Part shown: positions 1-12,411 of the stretch, one piece after another
How positions within the stretch are numbered: the stretch's first letter is position 1
Layout: each line of letters opens with the position of its first letter
Assembly (NCBI GenBank): GCA_016124615.1
Contig: WGNF01000002.1
Span: forward strand, 248,001-312,000
Direction of reading: 5' to 3'
Length of the DNA stretch: 64,000 bases
DNA from: Paracoccaceae bacterium
Lineage (GTDB): Bacteria; Pseudomonadota; Alphaproteobacteria; Rhodobacterales; Rhodobacteraceae
Notes under the pieces: model-generated
Database searches by the model: none
Told to the model about the DNA's origin: nothing
Seen by the model: only the letters and a program-made list of their open reading frames with translations
Program-made: the position numbers and the translations under genes

Positions 1-673
1 GCCGGTTCAACACCCGGAGGCGCGCTGCCCGCGCGGCGTCCGCGTCACGGTCGGGGCGGCGGGTTTCCGGTGATTGCGGCAGCGCGACCAACAGCGCGGC
101 CTCGGCTGTGGTCAGCCGCCGCGGCTCTTTGCCGAAGTAGGTCAGCGTTGCCGCCCGCACCCCTTCCAGATTGCCGCCAAAGGGCGCGATCTGCAGGTAG
201 AGAGACAGAATCTGCGCTTTCGACAGCCGCCGTTCCAGCGCCAGAGCCAGCCTGATCTGGCGGATCTTGCCTGTCACGTGCCCGGTGCCGCTATCCTCCA
301 ACAGCCGGGCGACCTGCATGGTCAGGGTCGATCCACCCGATACCACATGGCCATGCGTGATCGCCTGCCCCGCCGCGCGCAGCAGCGCCCAGGGGTCGAC
401 ACCGTCGTGGCTGTAAAACCGCCCGTCTTCATAGGCGATCAGCATCTTCAGATAGGCGGGGTCCACCCGCGACGGATCCACCCCCGGTCGCCAGATGCCG
501 TTTTCCACCGTGAAGGCCCGCAACAGGCGGCCATCGCGGGCCAGCATCTCGACCGACACGGGCGGGTCGAGCGGCGGGATCACCGTCGCATCGACCCAGG
601 CGTCGAACCCCGCGCGCCCCATCCCCGCCAGCCACAGCGCCAGCGCCGCGCCAAGGAACCAGCGCGCCCTCAC
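1..673 (-). CDS. pbpC: Penicillin-binding protein 1C, N-terminal part (cut by window edge)
   Basis: This is the first 224 codons of a class A penicillin-binding protein that polymerises and cross-links peptidoglycan in the periplasm. A short N-terminal membrane anchor (about residues 5-18) is followed by the glycosyltransferase 51 domain. Its first motif is YEDGRFYSHDG with the catalytic Glu at residue 82, the second is GGSTLTMQ at 113-120, and the typical ALPQSPETRRPDR stretch lies near 197-209. The transpeptidase domain lies outside the window. The GTG start overlaps the stop of the alpha-2-macroglobulin gene (GTGA), so the two are translationally coupled. Pairing with an alpha-2-macroglobulin is the hallmark that separates PbpC from PBP1A, and that is why I chose 1C. 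Confidence 0.92.
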   Translation of the reverse strand, partial: MRARWFLGAALALWLAGMGRAGFDAWVDATVIPPLDPPVSVEMLARDGRLLRAFTVENGIWRPGVDPSRVDPAYLKMLIAYEDGRFYSHDGVDPWALLRAAGQAITHGHVVSGGSTLTMQVARLLEDSGTGHVTGKIRQIRLALALERRLSKAQILSLYLQIAPFGGNLEGVRAATLTYFGKEPRRLTTAEAALLVALPQSPETRRPDRDADAARAARLRVLNR

Positions 674-3600
674 GGCGTGACCGTCACCGTGCCCGTGTCG
701 CCGTGGGCGCGGATGTCGGGGCGGTACATGTCTTCGACGCTGGCCGCCGGGTGGTGGAACGTGCCGGGCGAGATCGCGCGGACCACATAGGCCAGCGTGA
801 ACGGATCGGCCCCGTCGCGGTCCACCTGCGTCAGGAACCGGTCTTGCCGGAACTCTGTATGGGCGACGTCGGTAGTCGCATCCAGCCAGTCGAAGGCACT
901 GATGTCGCCCGAGGAAAGCAGGTTCGGGTCGTCGATCTCGAACCCGGCGGGCAGCGGATCGCTGACCATCAGACGCGCCTCGCCATTGCCGAAGGGCGTG
1001 ACCTCCAGCACCGTCACCAGCCGCGTTCCGGCCTTCACAGTGTCGATTTTGGCCGGTTGGCCATCCATCGTGTAGTAGCTACGCTTGATCGCATAGCCGG
1101 TGCCGCCCGCCGGTTCCGGCTTGATCGGCACGCCGTAGGTGGCCACGGTCAGCGTGGCCGAGGCGGTCGAGCCGTTGTGGATGTCAAGCCCGGCGCCAAC
1201 CGTCTGATCCTCCATCACCTTCACCAGCGGCCCGGTAACGGGGGCGCCGTTGACGGTAAAGCCTTCGGCGCCGGGCCGGTCGATCAGCGCATGGGTGGCG
1301 AGCAGGGTCCAGGTTTCTTCCTGCGTCGACATCTCGTTGGCTCCGGCCGCCGCGGCGACCCGGTCCGACAGTGCCGCGGCATTCACCGCCGTGCTGCCCG
1401 CTTCGGTCGCCAGCGCCAGCACCGCCGCGGCATCGCGCCGGTTGGTGCCGTAGTCGGCGCGCAGCACCTGCGGCCCGTCGGCGCCCAGATGCGCCAGCAT
1501 CTGCCGCCCGGCCTGCCGGAACATCGCATCCGCCCGCGTCTGGTCGCCGTAAGCCGCCAGCGCCGCGCCCAGTTGCGCCGAGGCGATCGGCGTGTCGAAG
1601 GCCGTGGCCTTCACATCGGCGTAGTAGCGCAGATCGCCCACGGCCGCCGCGCCCTCACGCGCCAGCACCATCAGCGAATAGGCCATCGCGCCGCCGTCCT
1701 TGTCGAAATCGGGCGCGGCGTTGACCTGATTGCGCAGGTTGTCCAGCGCCATGCGGAAGGCCTGACCGGGCACTTTGAAGCCCTGCGCGCGTGCCCGGCT
1801 GAGGAAGTCGGTCACATAGGCATCCAGCCACATGTCGCCCGAATCCGGCCCCCAAAGGCCGAACGACCCGGTATCGGACTGGTTGGTCAGGATCGCCGTG
1901 ATCGCCTGATCCACCCGCTCTTTCAGGTGGTCGCGGGTGCCAAGGCCCATCGCGGTGGCCACATCCTCGAAGTAGAGCAGCGGCATTGCCTTCGAGGTCA
2001 TCTGCTCGGTGCAGCCATAGGGATAGCGGTCGAGCGCCGCCAGCAGGCCGGGCGCGTCGAACCGCGCGATGGGGCCGACCGTTATGGTCGCCTGCCCGGT
2101 GCCCGGTTGCAGCCCGTCAAAGGCGTTCTTGTCGAAGGTGAAGCTTTTGCCCGCCGCAAGGTCCAGCCGCGTGGTATGCGTCACCGCCGGGTCCAGCGTC
2201 TCGACAGTCAGCGCCAGCGACTTGTCCAGCCGTTTGCCATCGGGCGTGGTCAGCACCACGTTGATGGTCTGCACCCCCGCCGCCCCGGCCGTGATCGGGA
2301 TCGACAGTGTCTGCTTGCCACCCTCTTTCAGCTCGACACCCGATGGCACCTCGCCCAGTTTCAGGCCGTCGGACGAGACATCCAGCCCCATCCGCCCGGC
2401 CGGCCCCTTGGCATGGACGATTTCCAGCAGCAGCCGACTTTGGTCGCCCGGCGCCATGAACCGCGGCAGGCTGGCCGTGACCACGACCGGATCACGCACC
2501 AGCACATCGGTGCTGGCCTGCCCGACGCCGGTCTTTGACCACACGACCGCCATCACCTTTACCGTGCCGTTGAACGACGGCAGCATGAAATTGGCATGGG
2601 CCAGACCATCGGCCCCGACCTGCACCACGCCGGAATAGAAGGCCACCAGCTTTTCCGTGGGTGGCGGCGCCTGCAACCGTGCCCCGGCACCTGAGTCGCC
2701 GCCCGAGCGGACCGCACCAAGATTTCCGTTCAGCCCGTCGATCAGCCGCCCGTACACGTCGCGGATGCCCACGCCCAGCTTGCGCTGGCCAAAGTAATGG
2801 TCGGACGGGTCAGGGGCCGTGAACCCGGTCAGGTTCAGGATGCCCACATCCACCGCCGCGATGGTGGCGTAACCGGTTTCGCCCGGTTGCAGCCCGTCCA
2901 GCTTCACCGCTACATCCATCGGGCCGCGCGGATCGGCCTCGGGCGCGGTTTGGATGCTGGCGGTCAGTTGCCGCATCCCCGGATCGACCTTGGCATAGGT
3001 CAGCCCCAGCGCCCGCGCCGGGTTACGGCCCGCCGCTTCATCCATCGGGCGGATCACCGAGACGGTGACATAGGCGCCCGGCCCCCAGTCGGCCGTCACC
3101 GGCACCGGGATCATGTTCTCGCCCGCCTTCACCTCGGCCACCTGACGCGAGATCAGCTTGTTCGACAAGACCGAGATCATCGCCGTGCCCGCCGCCCGCG
3201 GCACCACCCGCAGCATTGCGGTATCGCCCGGCTTGTAGGCCGGTTTGTCCAGCGACATTTCCAGCGTATCCGGCGTGGCGCTGGCGTCGGCGGGGGCGTA
3301 CCAGCCGGCGTAGAACTGCACCGAGGCCGCCGCATAGGGGCCATCGGCCCGATCCACCCGCAGCTCGTAATCGCCCCATTTCACCGGAGCGCCCACTTCT
3401 ATGGGCCCGGCGGCGGTCAGGTTGGCCACGCCTTCGGCCACGCGGGTGCGTGTGGTCATCGGGGTCCAGTCCCAGTTGCCGTATTGCTGGAACCATTGAT
3501 ACCGCGTCTCGATCCGGTTCAGCACCCAATGCGCCTTGATCGCCGCGGGTTTGGCATCCGGCCCCACCGCGATCAGATCAAAGCGCGCGGTGTCATTCTC

Positions 3601-6123
3601 GGCCACCACATCCTGAAACAGCGGCTTGATGCCGATGACGGGGGCCGAGGGCGTCAGCGCCGTGGTGATCGTGCGTTCCACCGGGCGGCCCGATCCTTCG
3701 GCGACCCGCACCACCGCCGTCATCTGCAACGGCCGGGCCGGATCGTCGATTTCCGGCAGCGCGGCCGACAGGGTCAGCGCGCCGCTGTCATCGGTCCGCT
3801 CGCCATCCGGCAGGGCCTGCGTCTGGGTCGAGAAGGGTTCGTCATACTTGCCGAAGCTGTAGCCGGGGTAGCCGTCGAGCGTGTCGACCGCGCTGACCTT
3901 CACCTCGCCCGACACTGACAGATCGGCCCCCGGTGCACCGAAAAGGTACTTTGCGGCGATATCCAGATCCGGCGCATCGCCAAGGTGGATCGGCGTCACC
4001 GGCAGTTTCAGGGTAAAGTCGATCCGCTCGGGCAGGAAATCCGCCACGAGGAACCCGGTCGAGGCCAGCGGTGCCGCGTTCACGTCGGCGAAGATATCAA
4101 GCTTCCACGGCCCGCGCGGCGCGGAATCGGCCAGGGCCAGATCGAACGTATGGCCCCCGGCGCCCGCGTCCTGCGCCAGCGTGCGGGAATATTCCACCCC
4201 ATCCGGCCGGGTCAGCCGCGCCGTCAGCGGCAAGCCCGCGATTGCCGCCGCGTCGCCATCGCGCGCCAAGGCGGTTACATGCACCGTTTCGCCCGCGCGA
4301 TAGGCGCCGCGATCGGTGGTCAGGAACACGTCCACCGGCGGCGCGGGTTCGTGCCCTGCCACGCCCCGGTCGGACAGGTCGAACTCGGGGTCGGTCAGCG
4401 GCATGAAGCCGAAATCGGTATCGCCCTCCGCCACCGTCAGCAGCCCCGGCGCCGCGCCCCCGGTGCCGCGCGTCAACCCGGCGGCGAAATCGGCGTTGCC
4501 CTCAGCGTCGGTCACAGCCGTGCCCAGCACGATGTTCGACTGCGACAGCAGCGTCACCGTCAGCCCGGCCTTCGCAGCGGTGGTGCCCAGACTGCGCACC
4601 GTCACATGCAGCCCGTCCACCCCGCTGAAGCTGGTGATGCCAAGGTCAGAGATCACGAACCACTGCGTTGCCGGGGGCACGTCGTAGGGGTCCTGGCCCG
4701 GCACGGCGGCGTTCAGCGCATAGATGCCCACCGGCAGCGTCTTCATCACCGCATCCAGCGGCAGACGGGTCACGACGTCCTTGTTCACCTCCATGCCGAC
4801 ATCGGCAGTGCCCGACCAGACGTCTTCGGCAACCTGGCTGGCAAAGGTTTCCTCGTCATAGGTCGAAATCGGTCGGCCGAAGTAATCGTTCTGGATCGCC
4901 CGCAGGATGTTACGGTCGCTGACCCGGCGCAGCTTCAGCGCGATGGTCTTGACGTTGACGGTATCGACCGGGATCGCCGCCACCGTGGCGCGCGGTAGCA
5001 CATAGGCGCGGCCGGGGAAGCTGACCGACGGGGTCCGGTCGCGCACGTAAAGCGTGATGGTCACCGGCTTCACCAGCGTTTCACCATCGGCGGCGGGCAG
5101 CCCGGCGCGGAAGGTCACGGCATAGCGCTGGCCGTGGTCGAGCCCGCCGATGCAAAGCTGGCTGCCATCCGCCTCGACCGACAGGCCCGGCTGCGGCAGT
5201 TGCACATAGGGCGCATAGTCCACCTCCGCCTTCACCAGATCAGCCGAGAAGGTGGCGCAGATGCGCGGCGTGGCGCTGTCGCTTTCCGCCGTCTGGTCGG
5301 TGATGTGAAAGCCGTAAAGCCCGATCGCCTTGTCCAGCGCCGCGGCCGTATCGTCGCGCGGCTGGGTCGCCTGTGCCAGCTTCAGCGCCGGGATCATGTC
5401 GCGACCGCGGCCTACCGCCTCCAGCGCCTGCGCCATCTGCGCCAGTGCCGAGGCGCGCATCGGCGCCGCATCGGCGCGCAGATAGGCGTTGACCGTCGCC
5501 GACAGCGCCCGCGCCTTCAGATCGTCGGGCGCATCGGCATTCTTGTCCTGTGCGGCCAGCAGCAGCAACCGGGCATAATCGACCCACTGGTCGGGCGCGT
5601 CCGTCGCGTTGATTGCCGCGCCTTCAAATTTCGATGCGGTCAGCGCATCGCCGGATTTCTCGCTCTGGGTGGCCTGCGACAGCAGGTCGGGCACCGCCTG
5701 ATCGCCCGCCACGTGGCTGTCGCCCAGCCCCTGAGCCTGCGACAGGGCCGTGGAAAAATCGTCATCGGCCAGGAATGAAAGCTCGGTTCTGCGGGTCTGT
5801 GCGCGCTGGATCACCGCCTTCGGGGTGTCGACCACGATGGCCGAAAACGCCCCCGCATAGGGGGCGGCCTTGCTTGCCGCCGATTTCGGGAAGCACGACC
5901 CGGCCCGGCCGTTGAAGGTAAAGGCGTGGCACTGCGCGTTGGTCAGGCAAGCCTGTTCGCAGGCGTTCAGCGTGGTGTCGAAGATCGACTGCAGGTCGCT
6001 GCCGGGCAGGTCGACATCCTGGGTCAGAATGGCGCGTCGCGACGGGATCGTGCTGTCCAGCGCCAGGGCGGGCAGGGCGGTCAGGCAGGATGCAAAAAGA
6101 ACTGCGGCAGCAATCAGGCGCAT
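670..6123 (-). CDS. Periplasmic alpha-2-macroglobulin family protein (YfhM type) with N-terminal PAN domain
   Basis: This 1817-residue bacterial alpha-2-macroglobulin is thought to trap foreign proteases in the periplasm while PbpC repairs the wall. The start at MRLIAAAVL follows GGAGGA and opens a signal peptide that could be cut after ALPALA; a lipobox at FASC is poor because the -3 residue is Phe. A small Cys-rich PAN/apple-like module covers about residues 30-95 (CEQAC, CHAFTF, CFPK). MG-type domains follow, then the C-terminal thioester region. The thioester motif reads CTEQ with Cys at residue 1371, which fits the CxEQ rule. The gene is first in an operon with pbpC. A PAN module at the front is less common than the plain E. 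coli type. Confidence 0.92.
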   Translation of the reverse strand: MRLIAAAVLFASCLTALPALALDSTIPSRRAILTQDVDLPGSDLQSIFDTTLNACEQACLTNAQCHAFTFNGRAGSCFPKSAASKAAPYAGAFSAIVVDTPKAVIQRAQTRRTELSFLADDDFSTALSQAQGLGDSHVAGDQAVPDLLSQATQSEKSGDALTASKFEGAAINATDAPDQWVDYARLLLLAAQDKNADAPDDLKARALSATVNAYLRADAAPMRASALAQMAQALEAVGRGRDMIPALKLAQATQPRDDTAAALDKAIGLYGFHITDQTAESDSATPRICATFSADLVKAEVDYAPYVQLPQPGLSVEADGSQLCIGGLDHGQRYAVTFRAGLPAADGETLVKPVTITLYVRDRTPSVSFPGRAYVLPRATVAAIPVDTVNVKTIALKLRRVSDRNILRAIQNDYFGRPISTYDEETFASQVAEDVWSGTADVGMEVNKDVVTRLPLDAVMKTLPVGIYALNAAVPGQDPYDVPPATQWFVISDLGITSFSGVDGLHVTVRSLGTTAAKAGLTVTLLSQSNIVLGTAVTDAEGNADFAAGLTRGTGGAAPGLLTVAEGDTDFGFMPLTDPEFDLSDRGVAGHEPAPPVDVFLTTDRGAYRAGETVHVTALARDGDAAAIAGLPLTARLTRPDGVEYSRTLAQDAGAGGHTFDLALADSAPRGPWKLDIFADVNAAPLASTGFLVADFLPERIDFTLKLPVTPIHLGDAPDLDIAAKYLFGAPGADLSVSGEVKVSAVDTLDGYPGYSFGKYDEPFSTQTQALPDGERTDDSGALTLSAALPEIDDPARPLQMTAVVRVAEGSGRPVERTITTALTPSAPVIGIKPLFQDVVAENDTARFDLIAVGPDAKPAAIKAHWVLNRIETRYQWFQQYGNWDWTPMTTRTRVAEGVANLTAAGPIEVGAPVKWGDYELRVDRADGPYAAASVQFYAGWYAPADASATPDTLEMSLDKPAYKPGDTAMLRVVPRAAGTAMISVLSNKLISRQVAEVKAGENMIPVPVTADWGPGAYVTVSVIRPMDEAAGRNPARALGLTYAKVDPGMRQLTASIQTAPEADPRGPMDVAVKLDGLQPGETGYATIAAVDVGILNLTGFTAPDPSDHYFGQRKLGVGIRDVYGRLIDGLNGNLGAVRSGGDSGAGARLQAPPPTEKLVAFYSGVVQVGADGLAHANFMLPSFNGTVKVMAVVWSKTGVGQASTDVLVRDPVVVTASLPRFMAPGDQSRLLLEIVHAKGPAGRMGLDVSSDGLKLGEVPSGVELKEGGKQTLSIPITAGAAGVQTINVVLTTPDGKRLDKSLALTVETLDPAVTHTTRLDLAAGKSFTFDKNAFDGLQPGTGQATITVGPIARFDAPGLLAALDRYPYGCTEQMTSKAMPLLYFEDVATAMGLGTRDHLKERVDQAITAILTNQSDTGSFGLWGPDSGDMWLDAYVTDFLSRARAQGFKVPGQAFRMALDNLRNQVNAAPDFDKDGGAMAYSLMVLAREGAAAVGDLRYYADVKATAFDTPIASAQLGAALAAYGDQTRADAMFRQAGRQMLAHLGADGPQVLRADYGTNRRDAAAVLALATEAGSTAVNAAALSDRVAAAAGANEMSTQEETWTLLATHALIDRPGAEGFTVNGAPVTGPLVKVMEDQTVGAGLDIHNGSTASATLTVATYGVPIKPEPAGGTGYAIKRSYYTMDGQPAKIDTVKAGTRLVTVLEVTPFGNGEARLMVSDPLPAGFEIDDPNLLSSGDISAFDWLDATTDVAHTEFRQDRFLTQVDRDGADPFTLAYVVRAISPGTFHHPAASVEDMYRPDIRAHGDTGTVTVTP

Positions 6124-6280
6124 GGCAAAATCCTCCGTTCGACAATGGCGCCATGCTCGCACATCGCTTCGGCGACTTGCAATGATTCCGGCATCGCCTG
6201 CGCTTAAGGTCGCATTCATCCTGTTGCGGCAGTCTTTGCGGCGGGGCGGCCTGCGGGGGCCGTCCGGTGCGGAGGGCAGG

Positions 6281-8503
6281 ATGACGCTGGCGGAAAAACT
6301 GGCCAAGGAACGGCGGGCGAGGCTCGCCGCGGAACGGCTTCTGGAACACAAGCAGCGCGAGTTGTTCGCGGCCAATGAAAAGCTGGCGCTGCATGCCCGC
6401 GCGCTGTCGAATCAGATCGTCGAACAGCGTCAGGTCGTGCGCAGCGCCCTGTCTGAGGCGGAGGCGCTGAAGGGCCAGAACAGCCGTTTCCTGACCGACC
6501 TCGACCGCGCCCATACTGCCGCCGTCATGGCTGAACGCCGTTTGTGGGATTCGGTCGAGACGATTCGCGACGGTTTCGCGGTGTTCGACACCTCGCTGAA
6601 ACTGGTGGCGGCGAACCATGCCTATCTTGCCGTCTTCGCGGGCCACCCCGAGATTGCGCCGGGCATCGGATACGAGGCGATCCTGCGGCTGTGCTGGGAA
6701 AAGAAGCTGGTCGAGGTCGGCGATGCCGGGCTGGAGGAGTGGATCGCCACGATGCTGGGCCGCTGGGATCAGGATCCGATCCCGCCGGTCGTGGTGCGCT
6801 TCTTCAACGGCCAGTACGTCAAGTTGATCGACCGCCGCGCCCGCGACGGCGACATGGTGACGCTGGCGCTAAACATCACCGAAACCATCGCGCGCGAGGC
6901 CGCACTGCGCGAGGCGCAAGAACGCGCCGAGGCGGCCAACCGCGCCAAGTCGGCCTTCCTCGCCAACATGAGCCATGAAATACGGACGCCGATGAACGGC
7001 GTCGTCGGCATGGCGGAACTGCTCTGCGACACCACGCTGACCGAGGAACAGCGGCTCTACGCCGAAACCATCAAGACCTCGGGCGAGGCGCTCTTGGTGA
7101 TCATCAACGACGTGCTCGACTATTCCAAGATCGAGGCGGAAAAGATCGTCCTGCACCCCGAGCCGTTCGATCTGGAACGCTGCATCCACGACATCGTCAT
7201 GCTGATGCAGCCCTCGGTGCAGGAAAAGGGCGTCGATCTGCTGATCGACTTCGACATCTTCCTGCCCACCCGGTTTGTCGGCGACCCCGGCCGCATCCGG
7301 CAAGTGCTGACCAACCTGATCGGCAATGCGGTGAAGTTCACCGACCACGGCCAGGTGCTGGTCCGCGTCGTCGGCTTCGAGGCCGATCCCGGCCTGCAAG
7401 AGCTGCACGTTTCGATCGAGGATACCGGCATCGGCATCGCCGCCGAACACCTCGACCACATCTTTGGCGAGTTCAATCAGGTCGATGACCAGTGGGACCG
7501 CAAGTTCGAGGGCACCGGCCTTGGCCTCGCGATCTCGCGGCGGCTGATCGAGCATATGGGCGGAACGATCTGGGTCGATTCTGTGGCGGGGCAGGGATCG
7601 TGTTTCGGTTTCGAGGTGGTGCTGCCGGTGGCCGAGGATGTGGGTGCCGACCCGGCGGCGCCGATCGCGCTGCACCGCGCGCTGGTGGTGGATGACCAAC
7701 TGACGAACCGCCGCATCCTGCAACGACAGCTGGAAACCTATGGGCTGGAGGTGATCACCTGCCGATCCGGCGCCGAGGCGCTGGCGGCAGTGGCCGAAGG
7801 GCCTGCGTTCGACGTGGTGCTGACCGACCACAACATGCCCGATATGGATGGCGTGCAACTGGCCCACCGGCTGCGGCAGGCCGGGCAGACCGTGCCGATC
7901 CTGCTGCTTAGCTCGCATCCCGGCCCGGTGCGCGAGGATGCGGCGGCCCGCGCCGATCTGGCCGCGATCCTGCAAAAGCCGGTGCTGCGCCGCGATCTGT
8001 TCCACCGTCTGCAATCGCTGTCGGCGCCGATGCCACCGGCACCGGTCGCCGCCCTTCCCCCGGTGCCGGTGCCGGAACGCCGCGCAATGCGCGTGCTGGC
8101 CGCCGAGGACAACCGCACCAACCAGCTGGTGTTCCGCAAGATGACGAAAGACCTTGACATCGATCTGGTCTTTGCCGGCAACGGGCTGGAGGCGCTGGAT
8201 CTGCACGCCAGCTTTGCGCCCGATCTGATCTTCATGGACATTTCGATGCCGGAAATGGACGGCCGCGCCGCCGCCCGCGCCATTCGCGCGGCGGAAGTGG
8301 CGACTGGCGCGCATGTGCCCATCGTCGCGCTGACCGCCCATGCAATGGAGGGCGACGCAGAGGGTATTCTGGCCGCCGGGATCGACTATTACCTGACCAA
8401 GCCGCTGCGCCGGTCGGCGATCACCGAACAGATCGTGGCGCTCTGCCCCCAGGGTGCGCGGCCGGTTCTGCCCCGGACCGAAGCAGAGACAGAGGCCGCC
8501 TGA
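6281..8503 (+). CDS. Hybrid sensor histidine kinase with PAS domain and two receiver domains
   Basis: This 740-residue cytoplasmic kinase begins after GGAGGG. Residues 1-85 are a Glu/Arg/Leu-rich coiled coil. A PAS-like domain spans about 88-205. HisKA carries SHEIRTP with the phospho-acceptor His232. HATPase_c follows with GNAVKFT (N box), DTGIGI (G1) and GTGLGLAI (G2). Two receivers end the protein: the first has the acceptor Asp516 in [10 protein letters not shown], the second Asp653 in [10 protein letters not shown] with AEDN at its acidic pocket. There is no transmembrane segment and no Hpt or DNA-binding output domain, and no cognate regulator lies nearby, so it must signal to a phosphotransfer partner encoded elsewhere. 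The ligand is unknown. It is transcribed divergently from the alpha-2-macroglobulin gene. Confidence 0.93.
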   Translation: MTLAEKLAKERRARLAAERLLEHKQRELFAANEKLALHARALSNQIVEQRQVVRSALSEAEALKGQNSRFLTDLDRAHTAAVMAERRLWDSVETIRDGFAVFDTSLKLVAANHAYLAVFAGHPEIAPGIGYEAILRLCWEKKLVEVGDAGLEEWIATMLGRWDQDPIPPVVVRFFNGQYVKLIDRRARDGDMVTLALNITETIAREAALREAQERAEAANRAKSAFLANMSHEIRTPMNGVVGMAELLCDTTLTEEQRLYAETIKTSGEALLVIINDVLDYSKIEAEKIVLHPEPFDLERCIHDIVMLMQPSVQEKGVDLLIDFDIFLPTRFVGDPGRIRQVLTNLIGNAVKFTDHGQVLVRVVGFEADPGLQELHVSIEDTGIGIAAEHLDHIFGEFNQVDDQWDRKFEGTGLGLAISRRLIEHMGGTIWVDSVAGQGSCFGFEVVLPVAEDVGADPAAPIALHRALVVDDQLTNRRILQRQLETYGLEVITCRSGAEALAAVAEGPAFDVVLTDHNMPDMDGVQLAHRLRQAGQTVPILLLSSHPGPVREDAAARADLAAILQKPVLRRDLFHRLQSLSAPMPPAPVAALPPVPVPERRAMRVLAAEDNRTNQLVFRKMTKDLDIDLVFAGNGLEALDLHASFAPDLIFMDISMPEMDGRAAARAIRAAEVATGAHVPIVALTAHAMEGDAEGILAAGIDYYLTKPLRRSAITEQIVALCPQGARPVLPRTEAETEAA

Positions 8504-8504
8504 G

Positions 8505-9272
8505 TCAGCCGCCGCGCAGGAACACCCGCCGGTCGCCTTCCGACAGGTCGGGGGCAAGGCGGTAGCCGCCCGCCTCGAAGGCGTCGATGTCGCGCGGGTC
8601 GGTCAGCCGGTTTTCCGCGATGAACCGCGCCATCGCCCCCCGCGCCTTCTTGGCCCAGAAGCTGACGATGCCCTGCTTGCCGTTGCGCTCTTCCAGAAAC
8701 ACCGGCGTGACCACCCGCAGCGTCAGCGTCGGGCGGTTCGCCGCGGTGAAATACTCGATCGAGGCGCAGTTGATCAGCACATCCGACCCCAGCGCCGCCG
8801 CGTCGTGGTTCAGCGCCGTGGCCACCCGGTCGCCCCACCAGTCGTAAAGGCTGGCGCCGCGCGGGGTCGCCAACCGGCTACCCATTTCCAGCCGGTAGGG
8901 TTGAATGCGGTCAAGCGGGCGCAACAGGCCATAAAGGCCTGACAAGATGCGCAGATGGTCCTGCGCCCAGATCAGCGTGTCACGGTCAAGCGTCTTCGCC
9001 TCCAGCCCGGCATAGGTGTCACCGGCAAAGCCGAACACCGCCGGGCGCAGCATTTCAGGCTCTGGATCCGCCGAAAACGCGGCAAAGCGGTCGCGGTTCA
9101 ACTGCGCCAGCGTCTCGCTGATCCCCATCAGCCGCCGCAGCTCGGCCACGCCCAGCCCGCGCGCCTGTTCGGCCAAGGCCAGGGCCTCGGCGCCAAAGGC
9201 CGGGTCGGTCAGCGGCAAGTCGGGCGCCGGGCTCCAATCCAGCCGTTTCGCGGGGGAAATGACGACGAGCAT
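8505..9272 (-). CDS. yaaA: Peroxide stress protein YaaA (DUF328/UPF0246)
   Basis: This 255-residue protein has the full YaaA signature: MLVVISPAKRLDW at the N terminus, LSGLYGLLRPLD in the middle and FWAKKARG near the end. In E. coli YaaA limits intracellular free iron and protects DNA during hydrogen peroxide stress. The family has a helix-hairpin-helix-like fold and binds DNA. It is the last gene of a likely yggT-recQ-yaaA operon, 12 nt after recQ. Co-transcription with a DNA-repair helicase fits a damage-response role, but that link is inferred. It ends one base from the histidine kinase gene, which runs toward it. Confidence 0.93.
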   Translation of the reverse strand: MLVVISPAKRLDWSPAPDLPLTDPAFGAEALALAEQARGLGVAELRRLMGISETLAQLNRDRFAAFSADPEPEMLRPAVFGFAGDTYAGLEAKTLDRDTLIWAQDHLRILSGLYGLLRPLDRIQPYRLEMGSRLATPRGASLYDWWGDRVATALNHDAAALGSDVLINCASIEYFTAANRPTLTLRVVTPVFLEERNGKQGIVSFWAKKARGAMARFIAENRLTDPRDIDAFEAGGYRLAPDLSEGDRRVFLRGG

Positions 9273-9284
9273 AGAACGCCTCCC

Positions 9285-11327
<2,043 letters not shown>

Positions 11328-11345
11328 CGCGCGGCCGCAGGGCCG

Positions 11346-11630
11346 TCAGTAGCCGTAGAAGTTGCGCTGCACGACGATCCGCAACGCGATGATGGCGAAG
11401 AAGACCACCAGCGGCGCCAGATCGAGCGCGCCGGTATCGGGCAGATAGCGCCGCACCCGCGAGTAGACCGGGTTGAGCAGCCGGTTCAGCCCGTCCCAGA
11501 TCTGGTAGACCAGCGGCTGGCGCAGGTTCAGCACCTGGAAGTTGATCAGCCAGCTCATGATGACGTGAACGATCACGACAAAGTAAAGCAGGTTGAGCAC
11601 AAGCAAGAGGATGTCGCCGATCGAGCCCAT
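11346..11630 (-). CDS. YggT family membrane protein
   Basis: This 94-residue protein has two hydrophobic helices (about residues 6-29 and 70-88) around a conserved central segment with RLLNPVYSRVRRYLP, typical of the YggT/YlmG family. Bacterial members are linked to cell envelope or osmotic functions and plastid relatives to cytochrome or nucleoid organisation; the exact role is unknown. I chose the ATG at MGSIGDIL because it gives the usual family length of about 95 residues; a longer upstream frame adds Arg-rich sequence with no family match. It is the first gene of the yggT-recQ-yaaA operon, with 18 nt to recQ. Confidence 0.9.
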   Translation of the reverse strand: MGSIGDILLLVLNLLYFVVIVHVIMSWLINFQVLNLRQPLVYQIWDGLNRLLNPVYSRVRRYLPDTGALDLAPLVVFFAIIALRIVVQRNFYGY

Positions 11631-11668
11631 TGGTGTTGGCCTTTCTCCCTGAACCGTTCGCACGGCTA

Positions 11669-11687
11669 CCTTTCCCGGCCGGAAAGG
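11669..11687. repeat. Inverted repeat upstream of yggT
   Basis: CCTTTCC and GGAAAGG form a perfect 7-bp inverted repeat around CGGCC in the divergent spacer between yggT and the thioesterase gene. It lies about 40 bp upstream of the yggT start codon and could be an operator or a chance palindrome in GC-rich DNA. No regulator can be assigned from the sequence. Confidence 0.3.
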
Positions 11688-11802
11688 GCAACCGTCTTCC
11701 CCGACAGATGGGGGCGGGCAAGAGTGTCGCAAGGTTGTTGCTTGACGTTTTCGCTGCAACGCGGCACGTCCGGCCCGGACAGAGCCGCAGCTGGAGACGC
11801 CG

Positions 11803-12348
11803 ATGTACCCCTTCCTCCGACTCGCGACGGAATTTTTTCTTTTCCGCAAGGCGCCGCCGCTGACCGTGGCCGAGGTGCATGTGTCGCGCCACACCTGCAT
11901 GCCGTGGGATCTTGACCCCTGGGTCGAGTTGAACAACGGCCGCACGCTGACGCTTTATGATCTGGGCCGGGTGCCGTTCGGGGCGCGGGTCGGGATGCAC
12001 CGCGTGCTTGGGCGCGAAGGCTGGGGGATGACGGTGGCCGGGTCCACCGTGCGCTATCGTCGCCGGGTGCGCGCCTTCGACCGGGTCGAGATGCGGACCC
12101 GCTGCATCGGCTGGGATTCGCGCTTTCTCTACATCGAGCAAAGCATGTGGCGGCACGACGAATGCACCAGCCATGTGCTGATCCGCTCGGCCGTCACCAG
12201 TGCCAATGGCATCGTCGCACCAGTGCGGCTGATCGAGGCGCTGGGCACCGATCCGGTCAGCCCGGTGCTGCCCGGCTGGGTCACCGCCTGGATCGAGGCT
12301 GACGCGCAACGGCCCTGGCCACCCGAACGCGGAACCGCCGCGGCCTGA
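11803..12348 (+). CDS. Thioesterase family protein (hotdog fold, 4HBT_2/THEM6-like)
   Basis: This 181-residue single-domain protein resembles the acyl-CoA thioesterase families with a hotdog fold. The segment DLDPWVELNNGRTLTLYDLGR matches the region that carries the active-site Asp/Asn in 4HBT-type enzymes, and VAGSTVRYRRRVRAFDRVEMRTR is the long beta strand region. THEM6-like proteins share the layout of MPxDxDxxxHxNNxxYL, and here the position of the catalytic residue is only loosely kept. The substrate is unknown. GGAG lies 5 nt before the ATG. It is transcribed away from yggT and precedes the transporter gene by 63 nt. Confidence 0.75.
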   Translation: MYPFLRLATEFFLFRKAPPLTVAEVHVSRHTCMPWDLDPWVELNNGRTLTLYDLGRVPFGARVGMHRVLGREGWGMTVAGSTVRYRRRVRAFDRVEMRTRCIGWDSRFLYIEQSMWRHDECTSHVLIRSAVTSANGIVAPVRLIEALGTDPVSPVLPGWVTAWIEADAQRPWPPERGTAAA

Positions 12349-12411
12349 TCTTTCTTGCGTGGTCAGGGCATTCCCTGTCTTATCCCGTTCACCGAAGCGT
12401 GAGGGAATCTG

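Noticed and set aside
6869..8557. A 562-codon minus-strand frame across the histidine kinase gene
   Set aside because: Antisense shadow of a well-supported kinase; no motif or ribosome site.
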